NCBI RefSeq assembly: GCF_015477775.1
Contig: NZ_JADLQO010000002.1
Location: 434,001 to 498,000 of the forward strand
Source of the DNA: Nocardia abscessus
GTDB lineage: Bacteria > Actinomycetota > Actinomycetes > Mycobacteriales > Mycobacteriaceae
Reading direction: 5' to 3'
DNA length: 64,000 bases
Shown here: one piece after another, positions 53,412-60,915 of the stretch
Layout: each line of letters begins with the position of its first letter
How positions within the stretch are numbered: the stretch's first letter is position 1
Notes under the pieces: generated by a model
Told to the model about the DNA's origin: nothing
Databases searched by the model: none
The model's input: the letters and a program-made list of their open reading frames with translations, nothing else
Program-made: the position numbers and the translations under genes

Positions 53412-53734
53412 GACGTCGCCTCCGGTTGCTCGCGTGGTGGCTCGGCGGCGGGATTGTCCACACCCGCCTGCTTGGCGGCGATCTCGAAGCCGTCGCCGAA
53501 TTCCTCGTTCAGTACACCGAGGTGCTCGAACTCGGCCAGGGTGCGCAGCGCGGACTCCTCGTCCAGCCGCTGGATCGCGAAGCCGACGTGGACCACGACG
53601 TAGTCACCGACCGCCGCGTCCGGGATGTATTGCAGGCACACGTCCTTGTGCACGCCGCCGAAGTCGACGACCGACATCAGCGTGCCGTCCCGCTCGTGCA
53701 GGCTGAGCACTTTGCCTGGTACCGCAAGACACAT
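53408..53734 (-). CDS. hypC: Hydrogenase maturation chaperone HypC (second copy)
   Basis: A 108-residue HypC/HupF-family chaperone with the essential N-terminal Cys2 (MCLAVPGKV). The core [14 protein letters not shown] and [20 protein letters not shown] follow; the last 30 residues form a proline- and glutamate-rich extension not found in short HypC proteins. It binds HypD and delivers Fe(CN)2CO to the large subunit. It overlaps hypD by 4 bp. A second paralogue lies between hypF and the protease gene. Confidence 0.93.
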   Translation of the reverse strand: MCLAVPGKVLSLHERDGTLMSVVDFGGVHKDVCLQYIPDAAVGDYVVVHVGFAIQRLDEESALRTLAEFEHLGVLNEEFGDGFEIAAKQAGVDNPAAEPPREQPEATS

Positions 53735-53750
53735 CGTTGCTCTCCTTCGC

Positions 53751-56132
53751 TCATCCCTCGCTGCACGCGAGGAGTTGCCCGAACGCGAGGCCGCCGTCGT
53801 TGGGCGGCAGTCGGCGGTGGGTGATCACGGTGAACCCGCTGTCGCGCAGCAGCGCACACGATCGCGCGAGCAGCAGGGCGTTCTGGAAGACTCCGCCGGA
53901 CAGCGCGACGACCGTCGTCGGGGCGGCGTAGCGGAGCGCGAGGTCGAGGACCAGCCCGGCGAGAGCCGCGTGGAACCGGGCGCCCACCACCGATGCGGGC
54001 GTGCCCGCGCGAACGTCGGCCACCACGGCCGCCAATACCGGCGCCGGATCGATCACGGCGGGATCGCCGTCCGCCAGTGGGAACCGGTAGGCGGTGGCGC
54101 CTTCCGCGCCGGCGCGGGAAAGTCCTTCCAATTCGATCGCCGCCTGGGCTTCGTAGTCGACCACGTGGCGGACGCCGCACAGCGACGACACCGCGTCGAA
54201 CAACCGGCCCATGCTCGACGTGGGTGCGCAGCCCAGTCCGGTCCGGAACTGGTGGGCCAGCACCGATCGCTCGGCGGGCGGGCACGCGGCGACCGCGGGA
54301 ATGCCCTCGTCCCAGCCGATCCCGGCCGCCTGCAGATGCGCCAGCGCCATGCGATAGGGCCTGCGCACGGCGAGATCGCCGCCCGCAAGCGGCACGTACT
54401 TCAGGTGCGCCAGACGCCGGTAGCCCTTGTAGCCCGCCAGCAGAACCTCGCCGCCCCATACCGCGCCGTCGGGACCGAACCCGGTGCCGTCGAAGGCGAT
54501 CCCGACCACCTGCTCGGTGGCGCCGAGCCCGTGCTCGCCCATGACGGCGGCGATGTGCGCGTGGTGGTGCTGCACGGTGTACACGGCGCGCTCGCCGGCG
54601 TTCCTGCGCGCCCACGCGGTGGAGCGGTAACCGGGGTGTGCGTCGGCGACCAGCTGCGCCGGGCGTACCCCGGTGAGTTCCCCGAGGTGCCGCTGCGCGG
54701 CGTCGAAGGAGCGCAGCGTCGCCAGGTCGTCCATGTCGCCGATGTGCTGGCTCAGCCAGGCGTAGCGGCCCTCGGCCATCGCGCAGGTGTTCTTGAGGTC
54801 GGCGCCGACGGCGAGGGTGGGCGGCAACGGAACCGGCAGCAGCAGCGGCAGCGGCGCGTAACCGCGCGAGCGCCGCACGGGCAGTTCGCTGCCGTCGAGC
54901 GAGCGCACCACCGAGTCGTCGCAGGGCACCAGGATGCGCCGGTTGTGCGACAGCCAGCCGTCGGCGAGCCCCGCGAGGCGGGTGCGGGCGTCGTCGTCCC
55001 GGTAGCAGATCGGCTCGCCGCCGAGATTGCCCGAGGTCATCACCAGCACCTGCGGGCCGGGCGGGTCGCCGGGCAGGCCGAACAGCAACAGATGCAGCGG
55101 GGTGTAGGCGATCATCACGCCCAGATCCGGGTTGCCCGGGGCCACCGATGGGGCCGGGATCGGGGGCGATCCGGCAGTGTCGTCTTCGAGCACGGCGATC
55201 GCCGAGGCCGCACCTTCGACCGGTCCAGCGGTAACGCCATCCGCGCCGACGACCGAACGGGCGTCTCCCGGCGCGGACCGGCGAGCGAGCAGCACTATCG
55301 GCCGAGCCGGGCCGGTCAGCAGCGGCGCGGCGGCGGCGTCGACCGCGACGATGGCCCGCGCCGTGGCGAGGTCCGGGACCATCACGGCGAAAGGCTTGTC
55401 GCCGCGGCGTTTGCGCCTGCGCAGCTCCGCGACGGCCGACTCGTTGGTGGCATCGCAGGCGAGGTGGTATCCGCCGATGCCTTTTACCGCCAGGATGCCG
55501 CCCGAGCGCAGCAGCCGCCGCGCGGCCGTCAGCGGCGCACCGGCTCCCGGACCCGTATACGCGAGCGTGGGACCGCAGTCGGGGCAGGCGATCGGCTGGG
55601 CGTGGAAGCGCCGGTCGGCGGGATCGGCGTACTCCCGCGCGCACCGGTCGCACATGGCGAAGTCGGCCATCGACGTCCGCTCGCGGTCGTAGGGCAGGCT
55701 CGCGATGATGGTGAAACGCGGACCGCAGTTGGTGCAGTTCACGAACGGATGGCGATAGCGGCGATCGCCGGGATCGCGCAACTCGCGTTCGCAGTCCGCA
55801 CAGATCGCGACGTCGGGTGAGGCCAGCGTGCGCCCGCCGCCGTCGCGCGTGGTGTCCGCGATGTGGAATCCGGTGCCGCCGCGCACCGGGATGTCGGCCT
55901 GCTCGACCGATTCGACCACTGCCAGCGGGGGCGGCCGCAGGCGCAGCCGCTCGGCGAACTCGTCCAGACCCGTCGGCGCGCCCTCGATTTCGATGACGAC
56001 TCCGCTGCTGTCGTTGCTCACGCTGCCGGACAGGGCCAGTTCGGCGGCGGTGGTGTAGACGAACGGGCGGAACCCGACGCCCTGGACCACGCCGCGCACC
56101 AGGAGCCGCCGCCGCAGCCGCTCGGTGGTCAC
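53751..56132 (-). CDS. hypF: Carbamoyltransferase HypF
   Basis: A 793-residue HypF in the usual order: acylphosphatase domain (LLVRGVVQGVGFRPFVYTTA), two zinc fingers (CADCERELRDPGDRRYRHPFVNCTNCGPRFT and CDRCAREYADPADRRFHAQPIACPDCGP), a YrdC-like domain, and a Kae1-like carbamoyltransferase domain with HHHAHIAAVMGEHGLG. It makes carbamoyl-AMP and transfers it to HypE. GTG start overlapping the hypC stop by 4 bp. Length normal for the family. Confidence 0.96.
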   Translation of the reverse strand: MTTERLRRRLLVRGVVQGVGFRPFVYTTAAELALSGSVSNDSSGVVIEIEGAPTGLDEFAERLRLRPPPLAVVESVEQADIPVRGGTGFHIADTTRDGGGRTLASPDVAICADCERELRDPGDRRYRHPFVNCTNCGPRFTIIASLPYDRERTSMADFAMCDRCAREYADPADRRFHAQPIACPDCGPTLAYTGPGAGAPLTAARRLLRSGGILAVKGIGGYHLACDATNESAVAELRRRKRRGDKPFAVMVPDLATARAIVAVDAAAAPLLTGPARPIVLLARRSAPGDARSVVGADGVTAGPVEGAASAIAVLEDDTAGSPPIPAPSVAPGNPDLGVMIAYTPLHLLLFGLPGDPPGPQVLVMTSGNLGGEPICYRDDDARTRLAGLADGWLSHNRRILVPCDDSVVRSLDGSELPVRRSRGYAPLPLLLPVPLPPTLAVGADLKNTCAMAEGRYAWLSQHIGDMDDLATLRSFDAAQRHLGELTGVRPAQLVADAHPGYRSTAWARRNAGERAVYTVQHHHAHIAAVMGEHGLGATEQVVGIAFDGTGFGPDGAVWGGEVLLAGYKGYRRLAHLKYVPLAGGDLAVRRPYRMALAHLQAAGIGWDEGIPAVAACPPAERSVLAHQFRTGLGCAPTSSMGRLFDAVSSLCGVRHVVDYEAQAAIELEGLSRAGAEGATAYRFPLADGDPAVIDPAPVLAAVVADVRAGTPASVVGARFHAALAGLVLDLALRYAAPTTVVALSGGVFQNALLLARSCALLRDSGFTVITHRRLPPNDGGLAFGQLLACSEG

Positions 56133-56371
56133 GGCAGGTCTCCGCGTTGCAGCAGCCGCAGTCCGTCCAGCGCCGCCGCGGCGCCCGCCTCGTCGGTCTT
56201 CTCCACCGCGAAGCCCATGTGGATGATCACCCAGTCCCCCGGCCGCGCCGGATCCTCGTCCAGCAGGCCGATGTTCACCCTCCGCTGCTCGCCGGACACG
56301 TCGACCAGCGCGATCTGCTCGTGGTAGCCGTCGGGGATCTCCATCACCCGCCCGGGGATGCCGAGACACAT
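56129..56371 (-). CDS. hypC: Hydrogenase maturation chaperone HypC (first copy)
   Basis: An 80-residue HypC-family protein with Cys2 in MCLGIPGRVMEIPDG and the HMGFAVEKTDE core. It is shorter than the second copy. Its stop codon overlaps the hypF GTG, and it starts 3 bp after the protease stop. With two HypC copies in one operon, one may serve the general HypCD scaffold while the other escorts the large subunit. Confidence 0.92.
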   Translation of the reverse strand: MCLGIPGRVMEIPDGYHEQIALVDVSGEQRRVNIGLLDEDPARPGDWVIIHMGFAVEKTDEAGAAAALDGLRLLQRGDLP

Positions 56372-56374
56372 CGG

Positions 56375-56881
56375 TCAGTCCTCCTGTCGCGCTGTGGCCG
56401 GTGGAAGCGGCGCGGCAGCCTCTGCGGCGCCGGCCTGCAGTAGGTCTGCGAGCACACCGCCGACGGCGGCGACCGCCTCGTCCACCGCGGCGGCGACCGG
56501 GGCGGACAGGCCGATGCCCTCGTCCACGCAGGCGACCTGACAGCCGATCACCACGGTCGGCGGCAGCACGCCGCCCAGGGCGCGCACCCCGGCGAAGACG
56601 GCGTCCGGGCTCATCGCGTGCGCGTCGAGTTGCGCGGCGGCGGTGTCCTCCTGCGCGGCGCCGAACACCTCGACCCGGCCGGGCGCGCCGCGACCGGGCA
56701 CCGCGTCGACCAGCACCAAAGCGTCCCAGGAATCGAGCAGGTCGTAGGCGAGGTGCATGCCGCGGATGCCGTAGTCCACGACGCGCACGCCGGGGTCGGG
56801 GTGGCGCGGCAGCCGCCGCACCACCTCAGGTCCGAATCCGTCGTCGCCGAGGAAGATGTTGCCGATCCCGGCGATCAGCAC
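56375..56881 (-). CDS. Hydrogenase maturation endopeptidase
   Basis: A 168-residue HycI/HupD-like protease. The N-terminus VLIAGIGNIFLGDDGFGPEV holds the metal-binding acidic residue, and VVDYGIRGMHLAYDLLDSWDALVLVDAVP and DAHAMSPDAVF supply the others. It removes the C-terminal tail of the large subunit (after the last His of HhyL) once nickel is inserted. GTG start at 56881; the longer frame overlaps the disordered-protein gene. Confidence 0.9.
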   Translation of the reverse strand: MLIAGIGNIFLGDDGFGPEVVRRLPRHPDPGVRVVDYGIRGMHLAYDLLDSWDALVLVDAVPGRGAPGRVEVFGAAQEDTAAAQLDAHAMSPDAVFAGVRALGGVLPPTVVIGCQVACVDEGIGLSAPVAAAVDEAVAAVGGVLADLLQAGAAEAAAPLPPATARQED

Positions 56882-56894
56882 CGCGGCCGTGGAT

Positions 56895-57212
56895 TCACCC
56901 CTCTTCCTCGGTGGGCGCCGTCGCGCCGCCCACGCGCGCGTCGTCGACCTTTCCGGTCGCCGTCTCGCCGGGGGCGTTGGCGGTCTGCTTGCGCTCGCCA
57001 TAGGGCGGCGCCGCCGATTCGGTGCCGGACGGTGCCTGCGAGGTGAACTCGGTCTCCTTCTTGGCGTCCTGCGAGTGCGCCGAGGTCGTCTCCTCGTGCC
57101 CGATGTCCCCGGGCTCCCGGTCCGCCGGTCCTCCGGCCGCTACGTTGGCGCCGGTGTCGCGCGAACCCGGCGCGCCCCGTGCCGATTGCGGCTCTTCGCG
57201 ATGCTCAGCCAT
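56895..57212 (-). CDS. Acidic, predicted disordered protein of the hydrogenase operon
   Basis: A 105-residue protein of low complexity, rich in Ala, Gly, Glu, Thr and Pro, with no hydrophobic core (GGPADREPGDIGHEETTSAH and KKETEFTSQAPSGTESAAPP). It has a good AAAGGAGC before its start at 57212 and sits between the small membrane peptide and the protease genes. No family recognised; it may be a linker or scaffold within the hydrogenase complex. Confidence 0.72.
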   Translation of the reverse strand: MAEHREEPQSARGAPGSRDTGANVAAGGPADREPGDIGHEETTSAHSQDAKKETEFTSQAPSGTESAAPPYGERKQTANAPGETATGKVDDARVGGATAPTEEEG

Positions 57213-57234
57213 GATGCTCCTTTCCGGTCGGCCG

Positions 57235-57354
57235 CTACATGTGCCGGATCTTCAGGTATCGCCGGAGATCCGGTATCGACCGCACGCCGAGGTACAGCCC
57301 CGCCGCCACCAGCACGGCGACGACAGTCGTCGAGACCACTCCTACGGTTTCCAT
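57235..57354 (-). CDS. 39-residue membrane peptide, DUF6893-like
   Basis: A tiny protein: METVGVVSTTVVAVLVAAGL starts a single transmembrane helix reaching about residue 22, then YLGVRSIPDLRRYLKIRHM forms a basic cytoplasmic tail. The pattern (N-terminal helix, RSIPDLRRYLKIR) matches the DUF6893 small proteins, known only near group 1h hydrogenases and respiratory genes. AAAGGAAG precedes the ATG at 57354. It could tether the hydrogenase or its electron carrier to the membrane. Confidence 0.82.
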   Translation of the reverse strand: METVGVVSTTVVAVLVAAGLYLGVRSIPDLRRYLKIRHM

Positions 57355-57370
57355 AGCGGACTTCCTTTCA

Positions 57371-58696
57371 CTACTCGGGGCCGTCGAGCGGCTCCAGTTC
57401 GTCGGGTGCGAAATACAGGTAGCGGCCGTACCATTCGTGCAGTTCGGCCGCTGGGTCGTCGTCGAGCACGACCCCGACGTGCGCCTGCCCGTCCACGTCG
57501 GCGTGGACCGAGACGACCCGGGCGCGGCGGCCGTCGAAGAACAGATCCTGGGCGTCGGCCCGCCGCGCGGGATGCAGCCGGACGCTGCTGCCCTTGCGCA
57601 CCAACACGCCCGCGACCGGCACCGCGTCGGAGTCCGGGCGGACGGCGGCGTCGGCCAGCGGGTCCCACCAATCGATGCCCTCGGGGATCTCCGGTATCAG
57701 CCGGGGGCGATCGGCGTACGGGTCGCGCAGAACGCCGTGCAACTGCCGCATTGCGTCGGGTGTCATGGCCTCGCAGCGGTCGATGATCTCCGCCGCGCGC
57801 GGATCGGTGGCCCGCGCCTGCGCCTTCTCGGCGTCGGTCATCGTCAGCACCCGCAGCGTGAGGATCTCGTCGATCTCGGTGGAGTCGAACAGCGCGCCTT
57901 CGCTCTGCTCGGCGATCTCCGGGTGGTCGTAGAGGATGATCGGCGAGATCAGCAGCATGCTGTAGTCGCCGGGCGGACCGGCGAGCACCGGGAAGCACCG
58001 GTACCGGTCGCAGCGGGCGGCCGCGGCCACCGCGCCGGGCGGCGGCTCCAGCAGCGAGACGAACTCACCGCCGGTGACCTCCGCGATGACGTGCGCGCCG
58101 ATCAGCGAGCGGGCGATGGCGTCGCGTGCGTCGGCCGCGGGCCCGCCCACGTTGCGCAGGACGACCGTCAGCCGTAAGAAGCCGTCGTCCCGGTCGGCCG
58201 CGAGTTCGAGTTCGCCCGCCAGCGGCAGCCGGGTCCGCACGAAGGCGCCGTCGGCGGGGGCGGATGCGGTGGTGATTTCCTCGGTGTCGGCACCGCCCGG
58301 GATGTCCAGCGGCCGGACCAGACGCCCGGGCGTGACCGGGCCGACGACGACCTCCCGTTCGACCGCCTCGTCCCAGGACAGCCACGACCGGTCGCCATCG
58401 GTCAGTTCCGGGACGGGCGTACCGTCGCCGTTCACCACTTGGCGGCGCTGCAGCTGAAGGAACCGGACGGTGAGGGTGAGCTGGGGATTCTCGCCCGGAT
58501 CGAGCAGGCACTGCGCGGACAGGATCGATTCCTCGCCGAAGCCCGCCGCGGCGGCCCCCTCCGGCCCCAGCACGCCGAACTGCCATCGCGACTGGTTCTT
58601 CCGTGCGTCGGCACGGTAGGGGTAGAGCAAGTAGCCCTCGTAGAGCACCGCGTCGGCCACCGCGCGAGCGCGGGCGCGGGATTCGGCGGAGGTCAC
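57371..58696 (-). CDS. 441-residue protein of unknown function in the hydrogenase operon
   Basis: No recognised family. The N-terminal region holds ADAVLYEGYLLYPYRADARKNQSRWQFGVLGP; several segments end in paired tryptophans (GIDWWDPLADAA) and there are repeated 'D-P' turns. Secondary structure looks mixed alpha/beta with no transmembrane segment. GTG start overlapping the DUF6084 stop by 4 bp. Homologues travel with group 1h hydrogenase genes, so a role in that enzyme (assembly, electron transfer partner, or energy coupling) is inferred. Confidence 0.75.
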   Translation of the reverse strand: MTSAESRARARAVADAVLYEGYLLYPYRADARKNQSRWQFGVLGPEGAAAAGFGEESILSAQCLLDPGENPQLTLTVRFLQLQRRQVVNGDGTPVPELTDGDRSWLSWDEAVEREVVVGPVTPGRLVRPLDIPGGADTEEITTASAPADGAFVRTRLPLAGELELAADRDDGFLRLTVVLRNVGGPAADARDAIARSLIGAHVIAEVTGGEFVSLLEPPPGAVAAAARCDRYRCFPVLAGPPGDYSMLLISPIILYDHPEIAEQSEGALFDSTEIDEILTLRVLTMTDAEKAQARATDPRAAEIIDRCEAMTPDAMRQLHGVLRDPYADRPRLIPEIPEGIDWWDPLADAAVRPDSDAVPVAGVLVRKGSSVRLHPARRADAQDLFFDGRRARVVSVHADVDGQAHVGVVLDDDPAAELHEWYGRYLYFAPDELEPLDGPE

Positions 58697-59340
58697 GACG
58701 CCTCCTCGGAGCTGGTCAGCAGCCGGGTCACCGCGTCGTCGAAGCCGAGCAGGCCGTGGCCGGATTTGTAGGCGGCGAGCGCTTGCAGAGTGTCGTTGTG
58801 CAGGCGCACCCACCCGGAATTGGGGAAATGCGCGGCCATCAGGTCCTGCCAGACCGAGACCGGCATGTCGAACTTGTCCTCGCGGTCCCACGGAATCTGC
58901 TGCACGGCGAAACCCGAACTGCCCCGGATGAAGACCGTCCCGCTGAACAGGAACAGCAGCGGAACCACGCCCTCGCGCAACGCGTGCAGGTACTTCGATC
59001 CGGTCACCTCGAAGTCGTAGGTGCACGGCATCGGCAGATCCACTTCGGCGCCACCGGTGAAACCCGGAACCATGGTGGCGCAATGCATCCAGAGGAACGA
59101 ACGCTGGGTCTCGTGCCACCGCTCGCGCGGGCCGAACAGGTCGACCAGCCCCGCGCCCTCCTCGTCGGAGTAGCCGCGGCGGAACGGCTCGATGCGTACC
59201 TGCGCGCGCAGGGCGATGGCGTGCACGGGTTCCTCCGCCAGCGCGGCGATGCCGACGCGCGCGGACAGGATCGGCGCGACCGCGTACGGCTCGGGTTTCA
59301 TCTCGAGCACGGCGAACGTCGTCGAATACACCGGACTCAT
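58693..59340 (-). CDS. DUF6084 protein of the hydrogenase operon
   Basis: A 215-residue protein with DUF6084 features: VGIAALAEEPVHAIALRAQVRIEPFRRGYSDEE, MHCATMVPGFTGG and the C-terminal FPNSGWVRLHNDTLQALAAYK. Found beside DUF5947 and group 1h hydrogenase genes. Both ends overlap its neighbours by 4 bp (ATGA upstream, GTGA downstream), so the three proteins are made in fixed ratio and probably work together. Function unknown. Confidence 0.82.
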   Translation of the reverse strand: MSPVYSTTFAVLEMKPEPYAVAPILSARVGIAALAEEPVHAIALRAQVRIEPFRRGYSDEEGAGLVDLFGPRERWHETQRSFLWMHCATMVPGFTGGAEVDLPMPCTYDFEVTGSKYLHALREGVVPLLFLFSGTVFIRGSSGFAVQQIPWDREDKFDMPVSVWQDLMAAHFPNSGWVRLHNDTLQALAAYKSGHGLLGFDDAVTRLLTSSEEAS

Positions 59341-59972
59341 GCCGCACCACCGGAGGTCGCGCGCGCCGACGCCTCGGCGAAGAACTGCTCGAGATATCGC
59401 CGCACGTCCTGACCGCCGTCGAACCCGCGCCACAGCAGCCGCATCCGGCCGACGAACTCGTAACACGCGTCGATCGGCAGCAGCAGGCAGGCCGCCCGCT
59501 CGGTCCGGCGGTCGGGCACCCGGATGAGCAGTGCCTCCACGTCGGGGGCGAGCACGTCCAGCTCCGGATGCCGCTGCAGGATCGCGTTCCACTGCTCCAG
59601 CGGCAATTCCGATTCCGTCGCGCCCGCAGGCCCCGGATAGAACGCCACGGTCCGGTTCAGCGCGGAGTTGCGGAAGAAGAACGCCAGGCTCACCGGGATC
59701 TCCAGCGCATCCCATTCCGCCTGGCTGATCGTGAAATCAGGGAACGCGAGATACCGATCCGGCACCGCGCGATAGCGCAGCGCCGCGTTCTGGTCGACGA
59801 ACAGCAGATAGCAGGCGCGGCACACGCACATCAGCTGCCTGCCTTCGACGTTCACGACGTGCTGATGCTCGTCGGCGATCGGCTCCGCGCACATCTCACA
59901 CCGTTCGCCGGGGCGGGCCTGCGGCCTGCGATCTGCGGCGATCCGTTGTAACGCGCGGAACGGCGTGCTCAC
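59337..59972 (-). CDS. DUF5947 protein, zinc- or Fe-S-binding
   Basis: A 211-residue protein of the DUF5947 family. An N-terminal cysteine motif CEMC...CVCRAC (residues about 25-53) looks like a metal-binding module, and the remaining sequence contains YLAFPDFTISQAEWDALEIPVSLAFFFRNS and LAPDVEALLIRVPD. GTG start with a 4-bp overlap with the NifU/Rieske gene. Its presence beside hydrogenase genes suggests Fe-S delivery or assembly; the function is not established. Confidence 0.82.
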   Translation of the reverse strand: MSTPFRALQRIAADRRPQARPGERCEMCAEPIADEHQHVVNVEGRQLMCVCRACYLLFVDQNAALRYRAVPDRYLAFPDFTISQAEWDALEIPVSLAFFFRNSALNRTVAFYPGPAGATESELPLEQWNAILQRHPELDVLAPDVEALLIRVPDRRTERAACLLLPIDACYEFVGRMRLLWRGFDGGQDVRRYLEQFFAEASARATSGGAA

Positions 59973-60883
59973 CCGTGCACCCCCACGGGCACCGCCACCG
60001 ACAGTTCGCCGGAACGCACGAGCACCGGAAGCGGCTCGAGGTGCCCTTCGCCGTCGACCCGGGCGCCCGCGTGCACCACGTCGTAGTGCGCCCGGCAGCT
60101 CGGGCACCGCAGTACCGCGTCACCGACCGGGAATCCCACGCGGCGCTCCAGTGCCGCGCCCGCGAGGGAGCGGTCGCATCCCGGACAGTGGTCCCGGTAG
60201 GCGTACAGCTCCTCGCCGACCCGGCAGGCCAGCACGGTCAGTCCGGCGACGTCGAACCCGCCGACCTCGCCCGCGCTCAGCTCGGCCAGCTCGGGGACCG
60301 CGACCCAATTGCCGGGACGGCGGTCCTCCGTGTGCACGCGCGAGAACAGCGAGTCGGCGGAGATCACCCCCGCCGACTCCGTCTGCGCGGCGACGACTTC
60401 GATGGACTCGATCTCCGGCGCCGCGGCCCGCACCGCGTCCTCCACGGCCAGCTCGAGCGTCACCGACGAGGACGGGCAGCTCTTGCAACTGCCCGCCAGC
60501 TCCAAGCGGACCACGCCGTCGACGATGTCGACCAGGTGCACGTCGCCGCCGTGCGAGCCCAGGTACGGGCGCACGCTGTCCAGCGCGTTGCGCACCCGGG
60601 TGTCCACGTCGTGCGGGTGCAAGCCGTGCACGAGCAGCAGACTCGCGACCAGATCGTCGCGGGCCAGCTGCTCGACCGCCGCGGTGTCGAGCAGCCCGAC
60701 CATGCGGGTCAGCCCGGCGCCGTAGAGTTCGACGAGTTCGCGCACCAATTGCTCGGCGCGCTCGCGGGCGAGCGCACCGCCCGCCGAACTCGCCTCGAGC
60801 AAAGTCTCGATGCGATCGCCGGCTTCGCGCCACCGGGATTCACCGAGCGTTGCGTCGTCCTGGTCGTGCGGGCGATCCTCCAC
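59969..60883 (-). CDS. hhyE: NifU-like and Rieske-fold fusion protein, hydrogenase electron carrier
   Basis: A 304-residue fusion. Residues about 95-165 are a NifU C-terminal domain with VRPYLGSHGGDVHLVDIVDG and GSCKSCPSSS, the CxxC that carries an Fe-S cluster. Residues about 195-300 are a Rieske-type fold with ELYAYRDHCPGCDRSL and VLRCPSCRAHYDVVHAG; the first motif reads CPGC where classical Rieske proteins have CxH, so it may hold a four-cysteine metal site rather than a His2Cys2 cluster. HhyE-like proteins of mycobacteria pass electrons from group 1h hydrogenase to the quinone pool. GTG at 60883 has GGAGG five bases upstream. Confidence 0.83.
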   Translation of the reverse strand: MEDRPHDQDDATLGESRWREAGDRIETLLEASSAGGALARERAEQLVRELVELYGAGLTRMVGLLDTAAVEQLARDDLVASLLLVHGLHPHDVDTRVRNALDSVRPYLGSHGGDVHLVDIVDGVVRLELAGSCKSCPSSSVTLELAVEDAVRAAAPEIESIEVVAAQTESAGVISADSLFSRVHTEDRRPGNWVAVPELAELSAGEVGGFDVAGLTVLACRVGEELYAYRDHCPGCDRSLAGAALERRVGFPVGDAVLRCPSCRAHYDVVHAGARVDGEGHLEPLPVLVRSGELSVAVPVGVHG

Positions 60884-60915
60884 CGTCACCTCCGGTCGTT
60901 TCGCCCGACGCGGAC

